A stretch of DNA of 64,000 bases from Roseibacillus sp. (GTDB taxonomy: Bacteria; Verrucomicrobiota; Verrucomicrobiia; Verrucomicrobiales; Akkermansiaceae). A program made the translations under genes and the position numbers. The DNA is taken from NCBI GenBank assembly GCA_029242545.1, contig JAQWTV010000110.1, positions 1-64,000 on the forward strand. The letters are read 5' to 3'. The first letter of the stretch is position 1, and each line of letters starts with the position of its first letter. Positions 30,427 to 40,738 of this stretch are shown here, in pieces. The notes below the pieces were generated by a model. That model was given only the letters and a program-made list of their open reading frames with translations. It was not told the origin of the DNA and ran no database searches.

Positions 30427-30551
30427 TGGTTGGTTTTTTCTGTAAAGATAAGTTCAAGGCCCTCCTCCCGGGGGATTGCTCCATGTGTATACTTTCCGAT
30501 GCCTGCCAGCAGAGTGCCCTCTGACCTCAGCGAATTGCCCTCGCCCCTTAT

Positions 30552-31892
30552 TCAGACAATCAGCCCGTCAAGCGTTCCCGTACTATCAGCAAAGGAATCC
30601 GCCTTCACTCCCATCTGCTGCTGGATAGTCACAAACACGTTTGAGAACGGGGTCTTACTGTCGCATTTTAGATATTGGCCGTGCCGGTAGCCCATCTTGT
30701 TTCCTCCGGCAAGAATCAGCGGATAGTTGGTGTTGTTGTGGGTCTTGCTGTTGCTGCTGCCGTAAAGGATGCAGGTATTGTCCAGCACGGACCCATCTCC
30801 CTCTTCAAACTCACTGAGTCGTTTCATCAGATAAGCGAGGCATTCAGCCTGATAACGGTCCCACTTTCCCTTGGCTTCGGCTCCCTTCCCTTTGCCCGCC
30901 CCATGAGCCAACCCGTGGGCGTCCTTGTTGAAACCCAGGAGCGACGGGAACTTGTTCGCGATGGAGATTGCCCCGTGCATGCTCGCCAACTGGTAGGTCA
31001 CGAAGCGGGTCGAGTCGGTCTGAAATGCGAGGGCAATCAGGTCCAGCATGGTATGAATGAGCTTCCCCGGAGTCTCGTTGTCCGCATCAAGGCTAAGCCC
31101 CTCCGCATTGACCTTCGGACGGGGGACATTCAGCCATTGCGCGGAGCGCTCCACGTCCTGCTCAATCTCACGAACTGAAGTAAGATACTGGTCCAGTTTA
31201 CCCTGGTCCGTTCTGCCCAGTTTGCGATGCAGGGTCCTGGCTTCATCAAGCAGCAGATCAAGGTGGCTTCCGGTCCGGGTGAGTCCCTTTCTCTGGGCCT
31301 CGATGGAGTCGCCATTCAACCCAAAGAGACGTTCAAAGACAACGGCAGGCCGGTTCAGGGAAGGAATCGGCTGACCGCTACTGGAGTAGGAGAGCGTATT
31401 CGCCCTGGTAGGCATGCCCACCCCTCCATCCGAGGAGAGCACCAAGCTGCTGAAGCGAGTAGTCGCACCCAGTCTATGCCTTTGCGCCATGAACTGATCC
31501 AAGGAAATGGAGTTCTTCAGACCCGTTGCAGAAAGGCTCAACTCCTCCCCGGTCAGGAAGGTATCACCACTGTCATGACCTCCGATTCTGCGGACCTTGG
31601 GATGGGAGAGCCCTCCAAGAACCGTGACCTGATCACGGAACGGCTCCAGCACCTCAAGGGACTTGTTAAAGGTAAAGTCCTGGCCCGATCCGTTCGGAAA
31701 CCAGTTCCACTCCCCGAACTCGCCCTCCTGCTTGGGCAGGCTCACTCCGTAGGGGAAATAAATGGAACAGAACCTTCTTGGAGGTACCTTGGAGCTGGGA
31801 CCCGCTAGAGACTCCATCCAAGGCAGCGCCATGGAGATCCCGGCGGCCTTGAGCATCGTCCTGCGGTTCATGTAGTGGGCGCTCTTACTCAT
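30552..31892 (-). CDS. DUF1552 domain-containing protein, Tat-like N-terminus
   Basis: MNRRTMLKAAGISMALPWMESLAG, PRRFCSIYFPYGVSLPKQE, GGHDSGDTFLTG, LASMHGAISIANKFP. Start at ATG 31892 (preceded by AGGAACGGGAGAAACTG) rather than 32000, removing a 65-nt overlap. Confidence 0.9.
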   Translation of the reverse strand: MSKSAHYMNRRTMLKAAGISMALPWMESLAGPSSKVPPRRFCSIYFPYGVSLPKQEGEFGEWNWFPNGSGQDFTFNKSLEVLEPFRDQVTVLGGLSHPKVRRIGGHDSGDTFLTGEELSLSATGLKNSISLDQFMAQRHRLGATTRFSSLVLSSDGGVGMPTRANTLSYSSSGQPIPSLNRPAVVFERLFGLNGDSIEAQRKGLTRTGSHLDLLLDEARTLHRKLGRTDQGKLDQYLTSVREIEQDVERSAQWLNVPRPKVNAEGLSLDADNETPGKLIHTMLDLIALAFQTDSTRFVTYQLASMHGAISIANKFPSLLGFNKDAHGLAHGAGKGKGAEAKGKWDRYQAECLAYLMKRLSEFEEGDGSVLDNTCILYGSSNSKTHNNTNYPLILAGGNKMGYRHGQYLKCDSKTPFSNVFVTIQQQMGVKADSFADSTGTLDGLIV

Positions 31893-31935
31893 CAGTTTCT
31901 CCCGTTCCTTGTCACTATAGCAGTTACCCCCGCCC

Positions 31936-34464
31936 CTATCGCGATAAAAAAGGCTCACTGCTGGCAATGCGAGCCATGAGGGAGGGCAACCGGTAGCCAT
32001 CCCGGGCGAACTTCCGGCTCAATTCCTCGATCAAAGGCGCATCCTCCAGCATGGCACTTCGTCCCATGGCATAGACATACAACTTGGTCACAAGGGCCCG
32101 GGCAAATTGTGCGCGCCTCTCCGTAAGCATGTGGTCCTGCAGATCTGCCAGTCCCGCAACCTGGTGATTCCCCGGCAGGACAGTCGTGGTCGAGACCGCT
32201 TTCCGGCCCCGGGCGGTCTTATCTCTTGGCAATCCGATCGCATCGAACCGCTCCAGGGCGATACCCCATGGGTCGATGCTGCGGTGGCAGTCCGCACAGG
32301 CTTCCTTCTTCCGGTGGAGCTCCATCTGCTCCCGGACAGGAAGCTTCTCAAAACCGCCGATACTTTCCTCAAGGTTTGGAACATCGGGCGGAGGAGGATT
32401 GGGAGGATCATTCAGGAGATGCTCCCTGATCCAGACCGCGCGCTTGATGGGATGGGAGTCTACTCCATCAGATCCGGCGAGATGCACGGAAGCATGGCCC
32501 AGTAAGCCCCCCGGGCGACTTGTTCCCTCAAGAGGCACCCTCTCGAAGGCCTGAGATCGAGGTCCCTCCAACCCGTAATGTTTTGCCAGGCGGGCATTGA
32601 GCATGGTGAAGTCCGCATCCAGGAACTGCAGGGCCGAGGTATTGCTCCGCAGGATTTCCAGGAAGAAGGATTGCGTTTCCCGGACCATCTCGGGCTTGAG
32701 GGAATTATCGAAGTTTCGGTAATACTGTGGGTTGATGGCCACCCGGTCTACTCCATCAAGATCAAGCCATTGCCTGCTGAATTGCTCCGCGAAACGATCC
32801 GCCTTCTCGTCGGCGAGCAAACGCCTGAACTCCCGACGTAATATCCCGGGGTCCAGCAACTCCCCGGAATCAGCCAGGCCGGAAAGAGTCTCATCCGGAA
32901 GAGAGCTCCACAGGAAATAAGAGAGGCGGGTGGCGAGCTCATGGGCATTCAACCTCCGCCGCTTCTCGGAAGCTGAGGGCTCAGTGAGGTAAAGAAAATG
33001 AGATGAGGCCAGAACGGCTGACAGGGTCTCCTTGAGGGCCTCCACCGGATGGCCTGATTCCTTCCGCATCAACTCGTGGTGCCTGATCCACTTCGCCAGT
33101 TCCATATCCTGCACTGGCCGTCGCCAGGCTCGCCGCAGAAAGCGCCCCAGAATAACCCGGAGAGCCTTTGGATCATCCACGTCTTCCCCTTCTCGTATGA
33201 TCCTGCGGTGCAGGGGTGGCGGCCAGGAGGCGTAGTCGTCCCGGACGATCTCCACTGACTCAATGATAATACGCGGAAAAGCCGGGTCCTCAGGGAAGAA
33301 CTTGACCTTCTTCTTTCTCACCTTCCCCTTCTTGTCCTTCTCCTCAATGACCTCCGTGACCTCCTTGGGACGGGGTTCCCCATCATCGAGAACATTCTGG
33401 AGCGTGATGACCCCATTGAGCTTGCTGCCGGGAACATCGGCCTCCGGCAGGGGAAGGAACTCGGCTCGCAGCGGGATGTCGTAATATTCCGATGTAGGCG
33501 AGGAAACCTCGATTTCGCCGGCATCATCCATGATGTTCAGGGTCAGACCCGAGACGAAATACCCATACCGGGCAAAGAGGATCGGGGCAGGCTGTCCCGG
33601 TTTCCGGTCGGTCGAGGCCTTCACCCGCATGGTGAATTGTCCCCCGCGCGGTGGATCTTTGAACGAACCGTAATAGAAGTTCACCCGGCCCAGGCGCTCG
33701 GAAGAGTTTCCAGCATAGCGGCGGCGATTAGGCCCCCTGATTCCTTGCTTGTTTCTCTCTACCGGGGAAACACTGGGCTCCAGCGGTTCTCCTTTAACTA
33801 GGATAAGGTCAAGAGCCTTCCGGGCCGTCTTGAGATAATTCTCAACCTGCAGGGCAGTCATACCCAGGGCCGCCCCGTTATTTTTGAATCCCTCCGGAGA
33901 CCGCGCATCGGAAGGAAGGCTTTCACCGTAATTCATCTCCAAGCCCAGTATGTCGGTCATGGTATGTTGATACTCGGGCCGGTTCAACCGACGTATCACC
34001 ACCTGTCGTCCGGTATTTTTGCGGGCCTCAGCCGCCCGACCCAACTCCTTCGTCAACCAGGCGACGAGCACTCGGCGTTCCTCGGCAGGGAGAGGAAGTT
34101 CTTTCTCCGGGGGCATCTCTCCCCGGTTGAGCATATCAAGGGCGTCGTGCCAAGTCTCGCCGGCGTTACCGTTTACCATGTCCGGCTCAAGCGAATCGAG
34201 CCTGAGATCTCCCTTCTGCTTTTCAGGGCCATGGCAGGAAAAACAATGCTTTTGCAAGAGAGGCTTCACGTCTTTCTCGAAGCCAATACTCCCAGCTGCC
34301 GCCGATGGCAGAGCTTCCCCTTTCCTGATCAACCCGTCCTCATTCAGGATCAAACCCAGCTTATTCGAGACAGGCTCGGCCTCCAGATCAGTTGGCGCAG
34401 CCGGACCGGCCAGGACCAACAAGCCTGACCCCAGAAGACAGGCGGAGATTATGATGGGTTTCAT
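31936..34464 (-). CDS. PSCyt1/DUF1587/DUF1592/DUF1588/DUF1585 c-type cytochrome protein
   Basis: [89 protein letters not shown]-type region, [25 protein letters not shown]. Confidence 0.93.
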   Translation of the reverse strand: MKPIIISACLLGSGLLVLAGPAAPTDLEAEPVSNKLGLILNEDGLIRKGEALPSAAAGSIGFEKDVKPLLQKHCFSCHGPEKQKGDLRLDSLEPDMVNGNAGETWHDALDMLNRGEMPPEKELPLPAEERRVLVAWLTKELGRAAEARKNTGRQVVIRRLNRPEYQHTMTDILGLEMNYGESLPSDARSPEGFKNNGAALGMTALQVENYLKTARKALDLILVKGEPLEPSVSPVERNKQGIRGPNRRRYAGNSSERLGRVNFYYGSFKDPPRGGQFTMRVKASTDRKPGQPAPILFARYGYFVSGLTLNIMDDAGEIEVSSPTSEYYDIPLRAEFLPLPEADVPGSKLNGVITLQNVLDDGEPRPKEVTEVIEEKDKKGKVRKKKVKFFPEDPAFPRIIIESVEIVRDDYASWPPPLHRRIIREGEDVDDPKALRVILGRFLRRAWRRPVQDMELAKWIRHHELMRKESGHPVEALKETLSAVLASSHFLYLTEPSASEKRRRLNAHELATRLSYFLWSSLPDETLSGLADSGELLDPGILRREFRRLLADEKADRFAEQFSRQWLDLDGVDRVAINPQYYRNFDNSLKPEMVRETQSFFLEILRSNTSALQFLDADFTMLNARLAKHYGLEGPRSQAFERVPLEGTSRPGGLLGHASVHLAGSDGVDSHPIKRAVWIREHLLNDPPNPPPPDVPNLEESIGGFEKLPVREQMELHRKKEACADCHRSIDPWGIALERFDAIGLPRDKTARGRKAVSTTTVLPGNHQVAGLADLQDHMLTERRAQFARALVTKLYVYAMGRSAMLEDAPLIEELSRKFARDGYRLPSLMARIASSEPFLSR

Positions 34465-34590
34465 GCAAGCGACTCTAAGAAAGGTCACCGCCCGAAGAAA
34501 AGCCCTCTTCTGGGCAATTAGTCGCCCTGTTTACCACAAAGCCTGAGGTGGGAGATGACAAGGAAGCTTGATTCCTCCAGCATAATCGAG

Positions 34591-36195
34591 ATGTCGAAAG
34601 ATTCTGCAGCCTCAGATGGGGAGAACCGTTCCGGTTGGCTCGACTGGATTGAACGGATTGGGAACCGACTGCCCCACCCGGTAACCCTCTTTATTGTCGG
34701 CTCTATCCTTGTCCTTATCCTCTCGCAGGTTGCTGATATGGCCGACTGGTCTGCTCAGAAGACTGTGACAAAGACCGATTCGGAGGGGGAGAGAGTCCAA
34801 GCCGTGGAAGTCGTCACTGCCACTGGCTTACTCGCTGGCGATGGAGCCTTCTGGGCGATCAGTAATATGGTCAAAAATTTCACAGGCTTCGCCCCCCTTG
34901 GAGTTGTCCTCGTTGGAATGCTGGGAATCGGCGTCGCCGAGCGCAGCGGCGCAATCGGGGCCCTCCTGAAAGTCTGCATGCTAGTTACCCCGGCGCGGCT
35001 TCTGACCCCGGCCATGATTTTAATCGGCATCATGTCTTCCATGGCACTCGACGCTGGATACGTGGTCCTTCCTCCCATTGCTGCAGCACTCTACAAGGCA
35101 GTAGGGCGCTCCCCTTTGGTAGGACTCGCTGCTGTCTCCGTGGGAGTATCCGCAGGCTTTAGTGCGAATCTCTTTATCACCGGACTGGACCCCCTGTTGG
35201 CTGGTTTAAGCTCCGAGGGCGCTCAGATTCTCGACCCGGAACGAAACGTAGCCCCCACAGCCAACTGGTGGTTCATGATTGCTTCTACCTTCCTGCTCAC
35301 CCTTGTAGGCTGGGGTGTCACTGCCTGGTTCGTGGAACCCCGCTATGCCCGAAGCAGCCCCGAGGAAGGCGGGCCTACTCCCCTCGGGGAAGAGGATCTC
35401 CTTGCCCGCAAGGTGACCCCTCAAGAGCAGAAAGGACTGAAGGTTGCGGTGGCTGTTTTCTGCGGATTTTTCACGTTGCTTCTCCTCCTTGTAAATCCCG
35501 GCGGAATTCTTCCCTACCATCCTCCCCTCGCCGGCCAGGCCGGAAACTTTCCCCGGTGGGTTATCGCGATTGTGCCGCTCCTCTTCTTTTGCTTCCTCCT
35601 GCCCGGTCTTGCCTACGGAGTGGCGGCTGAAAAAATAAAGAGTGATCATGATGTGGCCCGCATGATGGGCAAAACCATGGCAGACATGGGACCTTACATT
35701 GTCCTTGCCTTCTTCGCGGCCCAGTTCGTGGCCTTCTTCAAGCATTCCAACCTCGGAGAGATGATGGCTTTGTCGGGAGGGCAACTCCTTGCTTCTGCCG
35801 CTCTTCCCCCATGGACTCTGATTGCCGCTTTCATCCTCCTCGTGATGCTGGCAAACATGTTTATCGGATCAGCCTCGGCCAAGTATTCCTTTTTCGCTCC
35901 GGTTTTCATCCCAATGTTCATGACGGGAGCATCTATCAGCCCCGAACTCACCCAGGCGGCCTACCGGGTTGGGGACTCCTGCAGTAATATCATCACGCCG
36001 CTCAACCCCTACATGGTGATCATCCTGGTCTTCATGCAGAAATATATGCCTCGGGGCGGCATCGGAACCCTGATCGCTCTTATGCTTCCCTACGCTCTGG
36101 TCTTTGCGGTGGTATGGACCGGGCTTCTGGTATTCTGGATGTTCACTGGGATGGAACTGGGCCCCCAAGGCCCCCTATGGCTCAGCCAGCCATGA
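34591..36195 (+). CDS. AbgT family (p-aminobenzoyl-glutamate-type) transporter
   Basis: WLDWIERIGNRLPHPVTLFIVGSILVLILSQ, GFSANLFITGLDPLLAGLS, MFIGSASAKYSFFAPVFIPMFM, DSCSNIITPLNPYMVIIL. ATG 34555 is an alternative start. Confidence 0.93.
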   Translation: MSKDSAASDGENRSGWLDWIERIGNRLPHPVTLFIVGSILVLILSQVADMADWSAQKTVTKTDSEGERVQAVEVVTATGLLAGDGAFWAISNMVKNFTGFAPLGVVLVGMLGIGVAERSGAIGALLKVCMLVTPARLLTPAMILIGIMSSMALDAGYVVLPPIAAALYKAVGRSPLVGLAAVSVGVSAGFSANLFITGLDPLLAGLSSEGAQILDPERNVAPTANWWFMIASTFLLTLVGWGVTAWFVEPRYARSSPEEGGPTPLGEEDLLARKVTPQEQKGLKVAVAVFCGFFTLLLLLVNPGGILPYHPPLAGQAGNFPRWVIAIVPLLFFCFLLPGLAYGVAAEKIKSDHDVARMMGKTMADMGPYIVLAFFAAQFVAFFKHSNLGEMMALSGGQLLASAALPPWTLIAAFILLVMLANMFIGSASAKYSFFAPVFIPMFMTGASISPELTQAAYRVGDSCSNIITPLNPYMVIILVFMQKYMPRGGIGTLIALMLPYALVFAVVWTGLLVFWMFTGMELGPQGPLWLSQP

Positions 36196-36227
36196 ATCTG
36201 GTCATCGATTCTCTTCCCTAACTCACC

Positions 36228-37925
36228 ATGACAGTGCCCGACCAGACATTCTACACACTTTTTGAGCAGTATCTTGAGGACTATCTCCGAGAGTGTCCTG
36301 TCCATGCGAGTCAGCTGGGAAACCATCGCTACGATGATCAGCTTGGAACCTTCACCAGGGAAGGGCGGGAGAACCGCACTAAGTGCCAACGCCAGATGCT
36401 CAAGAGGCTCAAGGAAGAGGTCGAGTGGGAGGATCTCAGCCCCTCGGCCCGAATCGACCATGAGATTCTCTGCCACGACTTCGAGGAGAGAATCTGGTTG
36501 GCAGAGAATATCCGCGAGTTTGAGGAGGACCCCCGAAGCTACAACCTCTACCTGACTGCCAGCGTCTATACTCTGCTCACTCAGTCGAGCCTTCCTCACG
36601 AAGAAAACATCTCCAATGCTATTGCCCGCATCCGTCGTCTTCCGGAAGTGATCGCCGAGGCCCGCCGAAGCCTAACCAACCCTCCCTTGCCGGTCCTCGA
36701 GACAAGCATCTCCCAGAACCGCGGAGTGATCAGCTTTTATCAAAATGGGCTCTACGAACTCATCGGGAATTCTCCGCAACTGGCGGAAGTGAAAGAGGTC
36801 GCAGAGCATCTTGTCTCTCACCTCTATGACTATCAGGATTTTCTCGAGAATGATGTTCGAGCAAGAGCCACCGACCAATGGCGACTGGGCAAGGAAAAGT
36901 TCGAGCGGAAACTTCAGCTCTCTCTCAACGCCGATCTCACCGCGGACGACGTCCTCCGCCAGGCCGAGACCGAGTTCGAGAGGGTAACGGATGAGATGTA
37001 TGTCACCGCCCGACAACTATGGGCCGGATATCACGAACACCTTGCTCTCCCTCCCGACGATCTTGAGGGCCGGCACCAAACTATCACTCGTGTCCTTCAG
37101 GCCGTCGGACAGGAACATGGCGCACCCGAAGGCCTTCTCTCCGACGCAAGGTCCACCGTCGAGAAGCTGAAAAAATTCATACGATCCAAGGATATTCTTC
37201 GCCTGCCCGAACCCGACCAGTGCGAGCTGACGGAAATGCCGGAATTTCATCGTGGAAACTCTCTCGCCTACATCCAGCCGGCTCCTCCTCTTGATCCAGA
37301 CAATAAGACAATCTATGCGATCAGCCCACCTCCAGCCAATTGGAGCGATCAACAGGTGGAGAGCTTCCTGCAGGAATACAACCGGCATATGCTCCAGATT
37401 CTTACCATACACGAGGCCTACCCCGGTCATTACGTCCAACTCGCATACCATAACCGGGAGACCTCCCCAGTGCGCCGCCTCCTGCTATCTGGTGTCTTCA
37501 TTGAGGGGTGGGCCGTCTACACCGAGCAAATGATGCTCGATCAGGGATATGGCGAAGGAGACCTCTCGCTACGCTTGACCCAGTTGAAGTTCTACCTTCG
37601 CGCAGTAGCCAATGCGATCCTGGACCATCGCATGCATTGCTCCTCGCTCAGTGATGAAGAGGCCCTCGACTTTCTCATGAATCGATCTTTTCAGTCAGAG
37701 GGAGAAGCCCTTCTTAAGATTGCGCGCTCCAAGCAATCCACCGTTCAACTAAGCACATATTTTGTTGGTCGAATGGCACTGTATGAACTCAGGCGCGACA
37801 TTCAACGTGAACAGGGACCGGATTTTGAACTGGGACGTTACCATGAGGCCGTCCTTGCTCATGGATCGCTGCCCGTCAAATACCTCGGCGAGCTTGTGAG
37901 ACGTCGTCTGGAGGATCCTCGCTAG
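36228..37925 (+). CDS. DUF885 family putative metallopeptidase
   Basis: LTIHEAYPGHYVQLAYHN (HExxxGH), FIEGWAVYTEQMMLDQGYGEGD, FYLRAVANAILDHRMHCSSLSDEEALDFLM. Confidence 0.9.
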   Translation: MTVPDQTFYTLFEQYLEDYLRECPVHASQLGNHRYDDQLGTFTREGRENRTKCQRQMLKRLKEEVEWEDLSPSARIDHEILCHDFEERIWLAENIREFEEDPRSYNLYLTASVYTLLTQSSLPHEENISNAIARIRRLPEVIAEARRSLTNPPLPVLETSISQNRGVISFYQNGLYELIGNSPQLAEVKEVAEHLVSHLYDYQDFLENDVRARATDQWRLGKEKFERKLQLSLNADLTADDVLRQAETEFERVTDEMYVTARQLWAGYHEHLALPPDDLEGRHQTITRVLQAVGQEHGAPEGLLSDARSTVEKLKKFIRSKDILRLPEPDQCELTEMPEFHRGNSLAYIQPAPPLDPDNKTIYAISPPPANWSDQQVESFLQEYNRHMLQILTIHEAYPGHYVQLAYHNRETSPVRRLLLSGVFIEGWAVYTEQMMLDQGYGEGDLSLRLTQLKFYLRAVANAILDHRMHCSSLSDEEALDFLMNRSFQSEGEALLKIARSKQSTVQLSTYFVGRMALYELRRDIQREQGPDFELGRYHEAVLAHGSLPVKYLGELVRRRLEDPR

Positions 37926-37932
37926 GTGCAGC

Positions 37933-37963
37933 AAAAAAAGAAGGCCTCCTTTCGGAGGCCTTC
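37933..37963 (-). terminator. Intrinsic terminator for the minus-strand FKBP gene
   Basis: Perfect 10-bp stem GAAGGCCTCC-TTTC-GGAGGCCTTC (37940-37963). On the minus strand it is followed directly by seven T (AAAAAAA 37933-37939 on plus). Lies 23 nt past the minus-strand stop at 37986. Confidence 0.9.
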
Positions 37964-37985
37964 GGAAATATGTTCTTCGAGGAAA

Positions 37986-38690
37986 CTATTTCTTTTCCTG
38001 CCCCTTGATTGAAAGGAGTTCTACTTCGAAGATAAGAGTCGAATTCGGTCCGATGTCTCGTCCTGCCCCATTTTTACCGTAGGCAAGATCTGCGGGAATA
38101 AAGAGCTTATACTTAGCCCCTGCCTCCATCAGCTGGAGCGCCTCGGTCCAACCCGCGATCACACCATTGACAGGAAATGTGGCCGGCGACTTCCGCTCAA
38201 CTGAGCTGTCAAAGACCGTGCCATCGATCAGAGTCCCATGGTAGTGGACCGTCACGGTATCAAGAGGAGTAGGTTTTGCCCCTTTCCCGGCCGAAATGAC
38301 CTCATACTGAAGGCCTGACTTGGTCACTTTGACCCCTTCCCGCTTCTTGTTGTCCGCGAGAAACTTGGTTCCCGCCGCAACATTTTCTGCAGAGGCCGAG
38401 GCCGCCTTGGCTTCCGCCTGTTTTTGCATTTCAGCTTGGAATGTTTCCATAATCTTCACTGCATCAGCTTCCGAGATTTTCGAATCCTTCCCGGTCAGCC
38501 CTTCACGCAGGCCCATAACGAGGTTCTCGATGTTCAATTTAATCCCATCCCGATTAATCGTCTCCCCGATATTGCGTCCGATCAGGTAGGAGGCCTTGTC
38601 CCGTTCGGATTCCAGTTTTGGTTCTTCTGCCTGAACCGACGTGGCCAGGAGGGCCAAGGACAGAGAGGCAGCAGTGGCGTGCTTGAGCAT
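37986..38690 (-). CDS. FKBP-type peptidyl-prolyl cis-trans isomerase with FkpA/Mip-like N-terminal region
   Basis: ASYLIGRNIGETI, DTVTVHYHGTLIDGTVFDSSVERKSPATFPVNGVIAGWTEALQLMEAGAKYKLFIPADLAYG. Confidence 0.95.
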   Translation of the reverse strand: MLKHATAASLSLALLATSVQAEEPKLESERDKASYLIGRNIGETINRDGIKLNIENLVMGLREGLTGKDSKISEADAVKIMETFQAEMQKQAEAKAASASAENVAAGTKFLADNKKREGVKVTKSGLQYEVISAGKGAKPTPLDTVTVHYHGTLIDGTVFDSSVERKSPATFPVNGVIAGWTEALQLMEAGAKYKLFIPADLAYGKNGAGRDIGPNSTLIFEVELLSIKGQEKK

Positions 38691-38782
38691 GGCTGGGAGA
38701 TTTGGCCCGGAAATGGCAAAGTCAACTCATTCCTACCCACAGAGCATTGAAACGAGCGGGGAATCATTGATACTCAGATCAG

Positions 38783-39313
38783 ATGAAGATCCTGATTGTC
38801 TCCTGCAGCCTGCATCCCGAAAGCCGTAGCCGTCGTCTTGCGGGCGAGCTGGAGTCTATCTGGCGAGCAACTGGTCGCGCTGAAATCTCCACCCTCGACC
38901 TGCGGGATCTCGAGTTACCGGCCTGTGATGGGACCTCAGCCTATGGACACCCTGACACAGTGAAATTGCAGGAGATCTTCACAGATACGGACGCCGTCGT
39001 CCTAGCCGTCCCGATCTATAACTACGACATTAATGCGGCAGCTAAGAACGCCATCGAGCTAGCTGGCCGCCAGCTTACAGGTAAAGTCGCAGGGTTTCTT
39101 TGCTCGGCTGGTGGAGAGCGAAGTTACATGTCCGTGATGGCAGTGGCTAACAGCCTCATGCTGGACTTCCGAACCGTGATTCTTCCTCGCTTCGTCTACG
39201 CAGGAAAGGGCGATGTTTCTGACTCAGGTGAACTCAGCACCGAAATCCGTGAAAGAGTTGCCCAGTTCGGGGAAGAGTTCCTTACCCTCGCACAGGCATT
39301 GCAATCTGCCTAG
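38783..39313 (+). CDS. NADPH-dependent FMN reductase family protein
   Basis: MKILIVSCSLHPESRSRRLAGEL, AVVLAVPIYNYDINAAAKNAIELAG, GFLCSAGGERSYMSVMAVANSLMLDF. Confidence 0.9.
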   Translation: MKILIVSCSLHPESRSRRLAGELESIWRATGRAEISTLDLRDLELPACDGTSAYGHPDTVKLQEIFTDTDAVVLAVPIYNYDINAAAKNAIELAGRQLTGKVAGFLCSAGGERSYMSVMAVANSLMLDFRTVILPRFVYAGKGDVSDSGELSTEIRERVAQFGEEFLTLAQALQSA

Positions 39314-39330
39314 AGTCTCTTTCTATACCC

Positions 39331-40725
39331 ATGAGTGACGCCCCCTTAGCCATCGCACGCCGGGAAATGCTCGCCCGGTCCTCACTGGGATTCGGGTCTC
39401 TGGCATGCAGCGCCCTACTCGATAAGGCCAGGGCCGGGGGAGTGATCGAGAGGCATCTTTCGCCAAAGGTGCGTAATATCATATTTCTCTTCATGGAGGG
39501 TGGAGTATCGCAGGTCGACTCCTTCGACTATAAACCAATACTGGAGAAGCATCACGGCAAGGACCCCCGCAAGGAGATTGGACAGCTTGAAAGAACGCAG
39601 TTCGAGGCTATCGGCAAGGTGTTCAAATCACCATGGAATTTCCAGAGACGAGGTCAAACTGGGGCCTGGATCAGCGACCTATTTCCTAGAGTGGCCGAAA
39701 TGGCGGATGAGCTCTGCATCGTCAAATCGATGACCTCGCGCTTCCCCGAGCACACCAGTGCTAACTTCTTCCTCCATAGTGGAACCGGTTTACAAGGACG
39801 GCCCAGCATGGGCGCGTGGGCCAGTTACGGGCTGGGAAGCGATAACGACAATCTACCCGGCTATATTGTTCTCAATGGGGGCCAGATTCCCTCCGGAGGC
39901 TTGGATTGCTTCAGTAATGGCTTTCTTCCGGCCACTGCCCGGGGAAGCCTCCTCAACGCTATAGGAGCCCCTCTTGCCAACGTCACTCCAAACGAGCGTG
40001 GCGCCCAGTCACAAGCCTTGAAGAGGCGGCTAGTCGGCCATCTCAATCAGCAGACTCCTGCGAATTCTCGGGAACTGGAAGCTGCCATCGCGAACTATGA
40101 ACTCGCGGCCCGGATGCAACTTGCCGTCCCGGAAGTGATGTCGCTGGAAGGAGAATCCCAATCAATCCGGCGGCTCTATGGTCTCGATGCCGAATACCCG
40201 CACACCCGGACCTACGCCCGTCAATGCCTGATCGCCCGGAGACTCGTGGAGCGCGGAGTCCGCTTTGTTGAGCTCACTATTCCCATGGTCAACGGGTTTC
40301 AACGCTGGGACGCTCACGGCGATATTGCTAGCAACCATGGTGACAACGCCCGGGCGGTAGACCAGCCCATCGCTGGTCTACTCAAGGATTTACGGAGCCG
40401 GGGAATGCTGGATGAGACCCTCGTCCTCTGGTCCGGCGAATTTGGAAGGACGCCTTTCGCGCAAGGAGGGTCTGGCCGGGATCACAACGAACACGGCTTC
40501 AGCCTCTGGATGGCTGGAGGAGGCATAAGACCGGGCATCTCCTATGGAGAAACGGATCAATGGGGCTATAAAGCAGTCTCGGGACGGTTGGAGGTGCATG
40601 ATCTCCACGCCACTCTCCTCCACCTCCTTGGAGTAGATCACAAAGCATTCACTCACCGGTTTGGAGGACGGGACATCCGTCTCACCGATGTTCACGGCCG
40701 TGTGGTGAAAGAGCTCCTAGCCTAG
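39331..40725 (+). CDS. DUF1501 domain-containing protein, Tat-like N-terminus
   Basis: ARREMLARSSLGFGSLACSAL, FMEGGVSQVDSFDYKPIL, LWSGEFGRTPFAQGGSGRDHNEHGF, GVDHKAFTHRFGGRDIRLTDVHG. Confidence 0.94.
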   Translation: MSDAPLAIARREMLARSSLGFGSLACSALLDKARAGGVIERHLSPKVRNIIFLFMEGGVSQVDSFDYKPILEKHHGKDPRKEIGQLERTQFEAIGKVFKSPWNFQRRGQTGAWISDLFPRVAEMADELCIVKSMTSRFPEHTSANFFLHSGTGLQGRPSMGAWASYGLGSDNDNLPGYIVLNGGQIPSGGLDCFSNGFLPATARGSLLNAIGAPLANVTPNERGAQSQALKRRLVGHLNQQTPANSRELEAAIANYELAARMQLAVPEVMSLEGESQSIRRLYGLDAEYPHTRTYARQCLIARRLVERGVRFVELTIPMVNGFQRWDAHGDIASNHGDNARAVDQPIAGLLKDLRSRGMLDETLVLWSGEFGRTPFAQGGSGRDHNEHGFSLWMAGGGIRPGISYGETDQWGYKAVSGRLEVHDLHATLLHLLGVDHKAFTHRFGGRDIRLTDVHGRVVKELLA

Positions 40726-40738
40726 AACTTTGGGCGAC

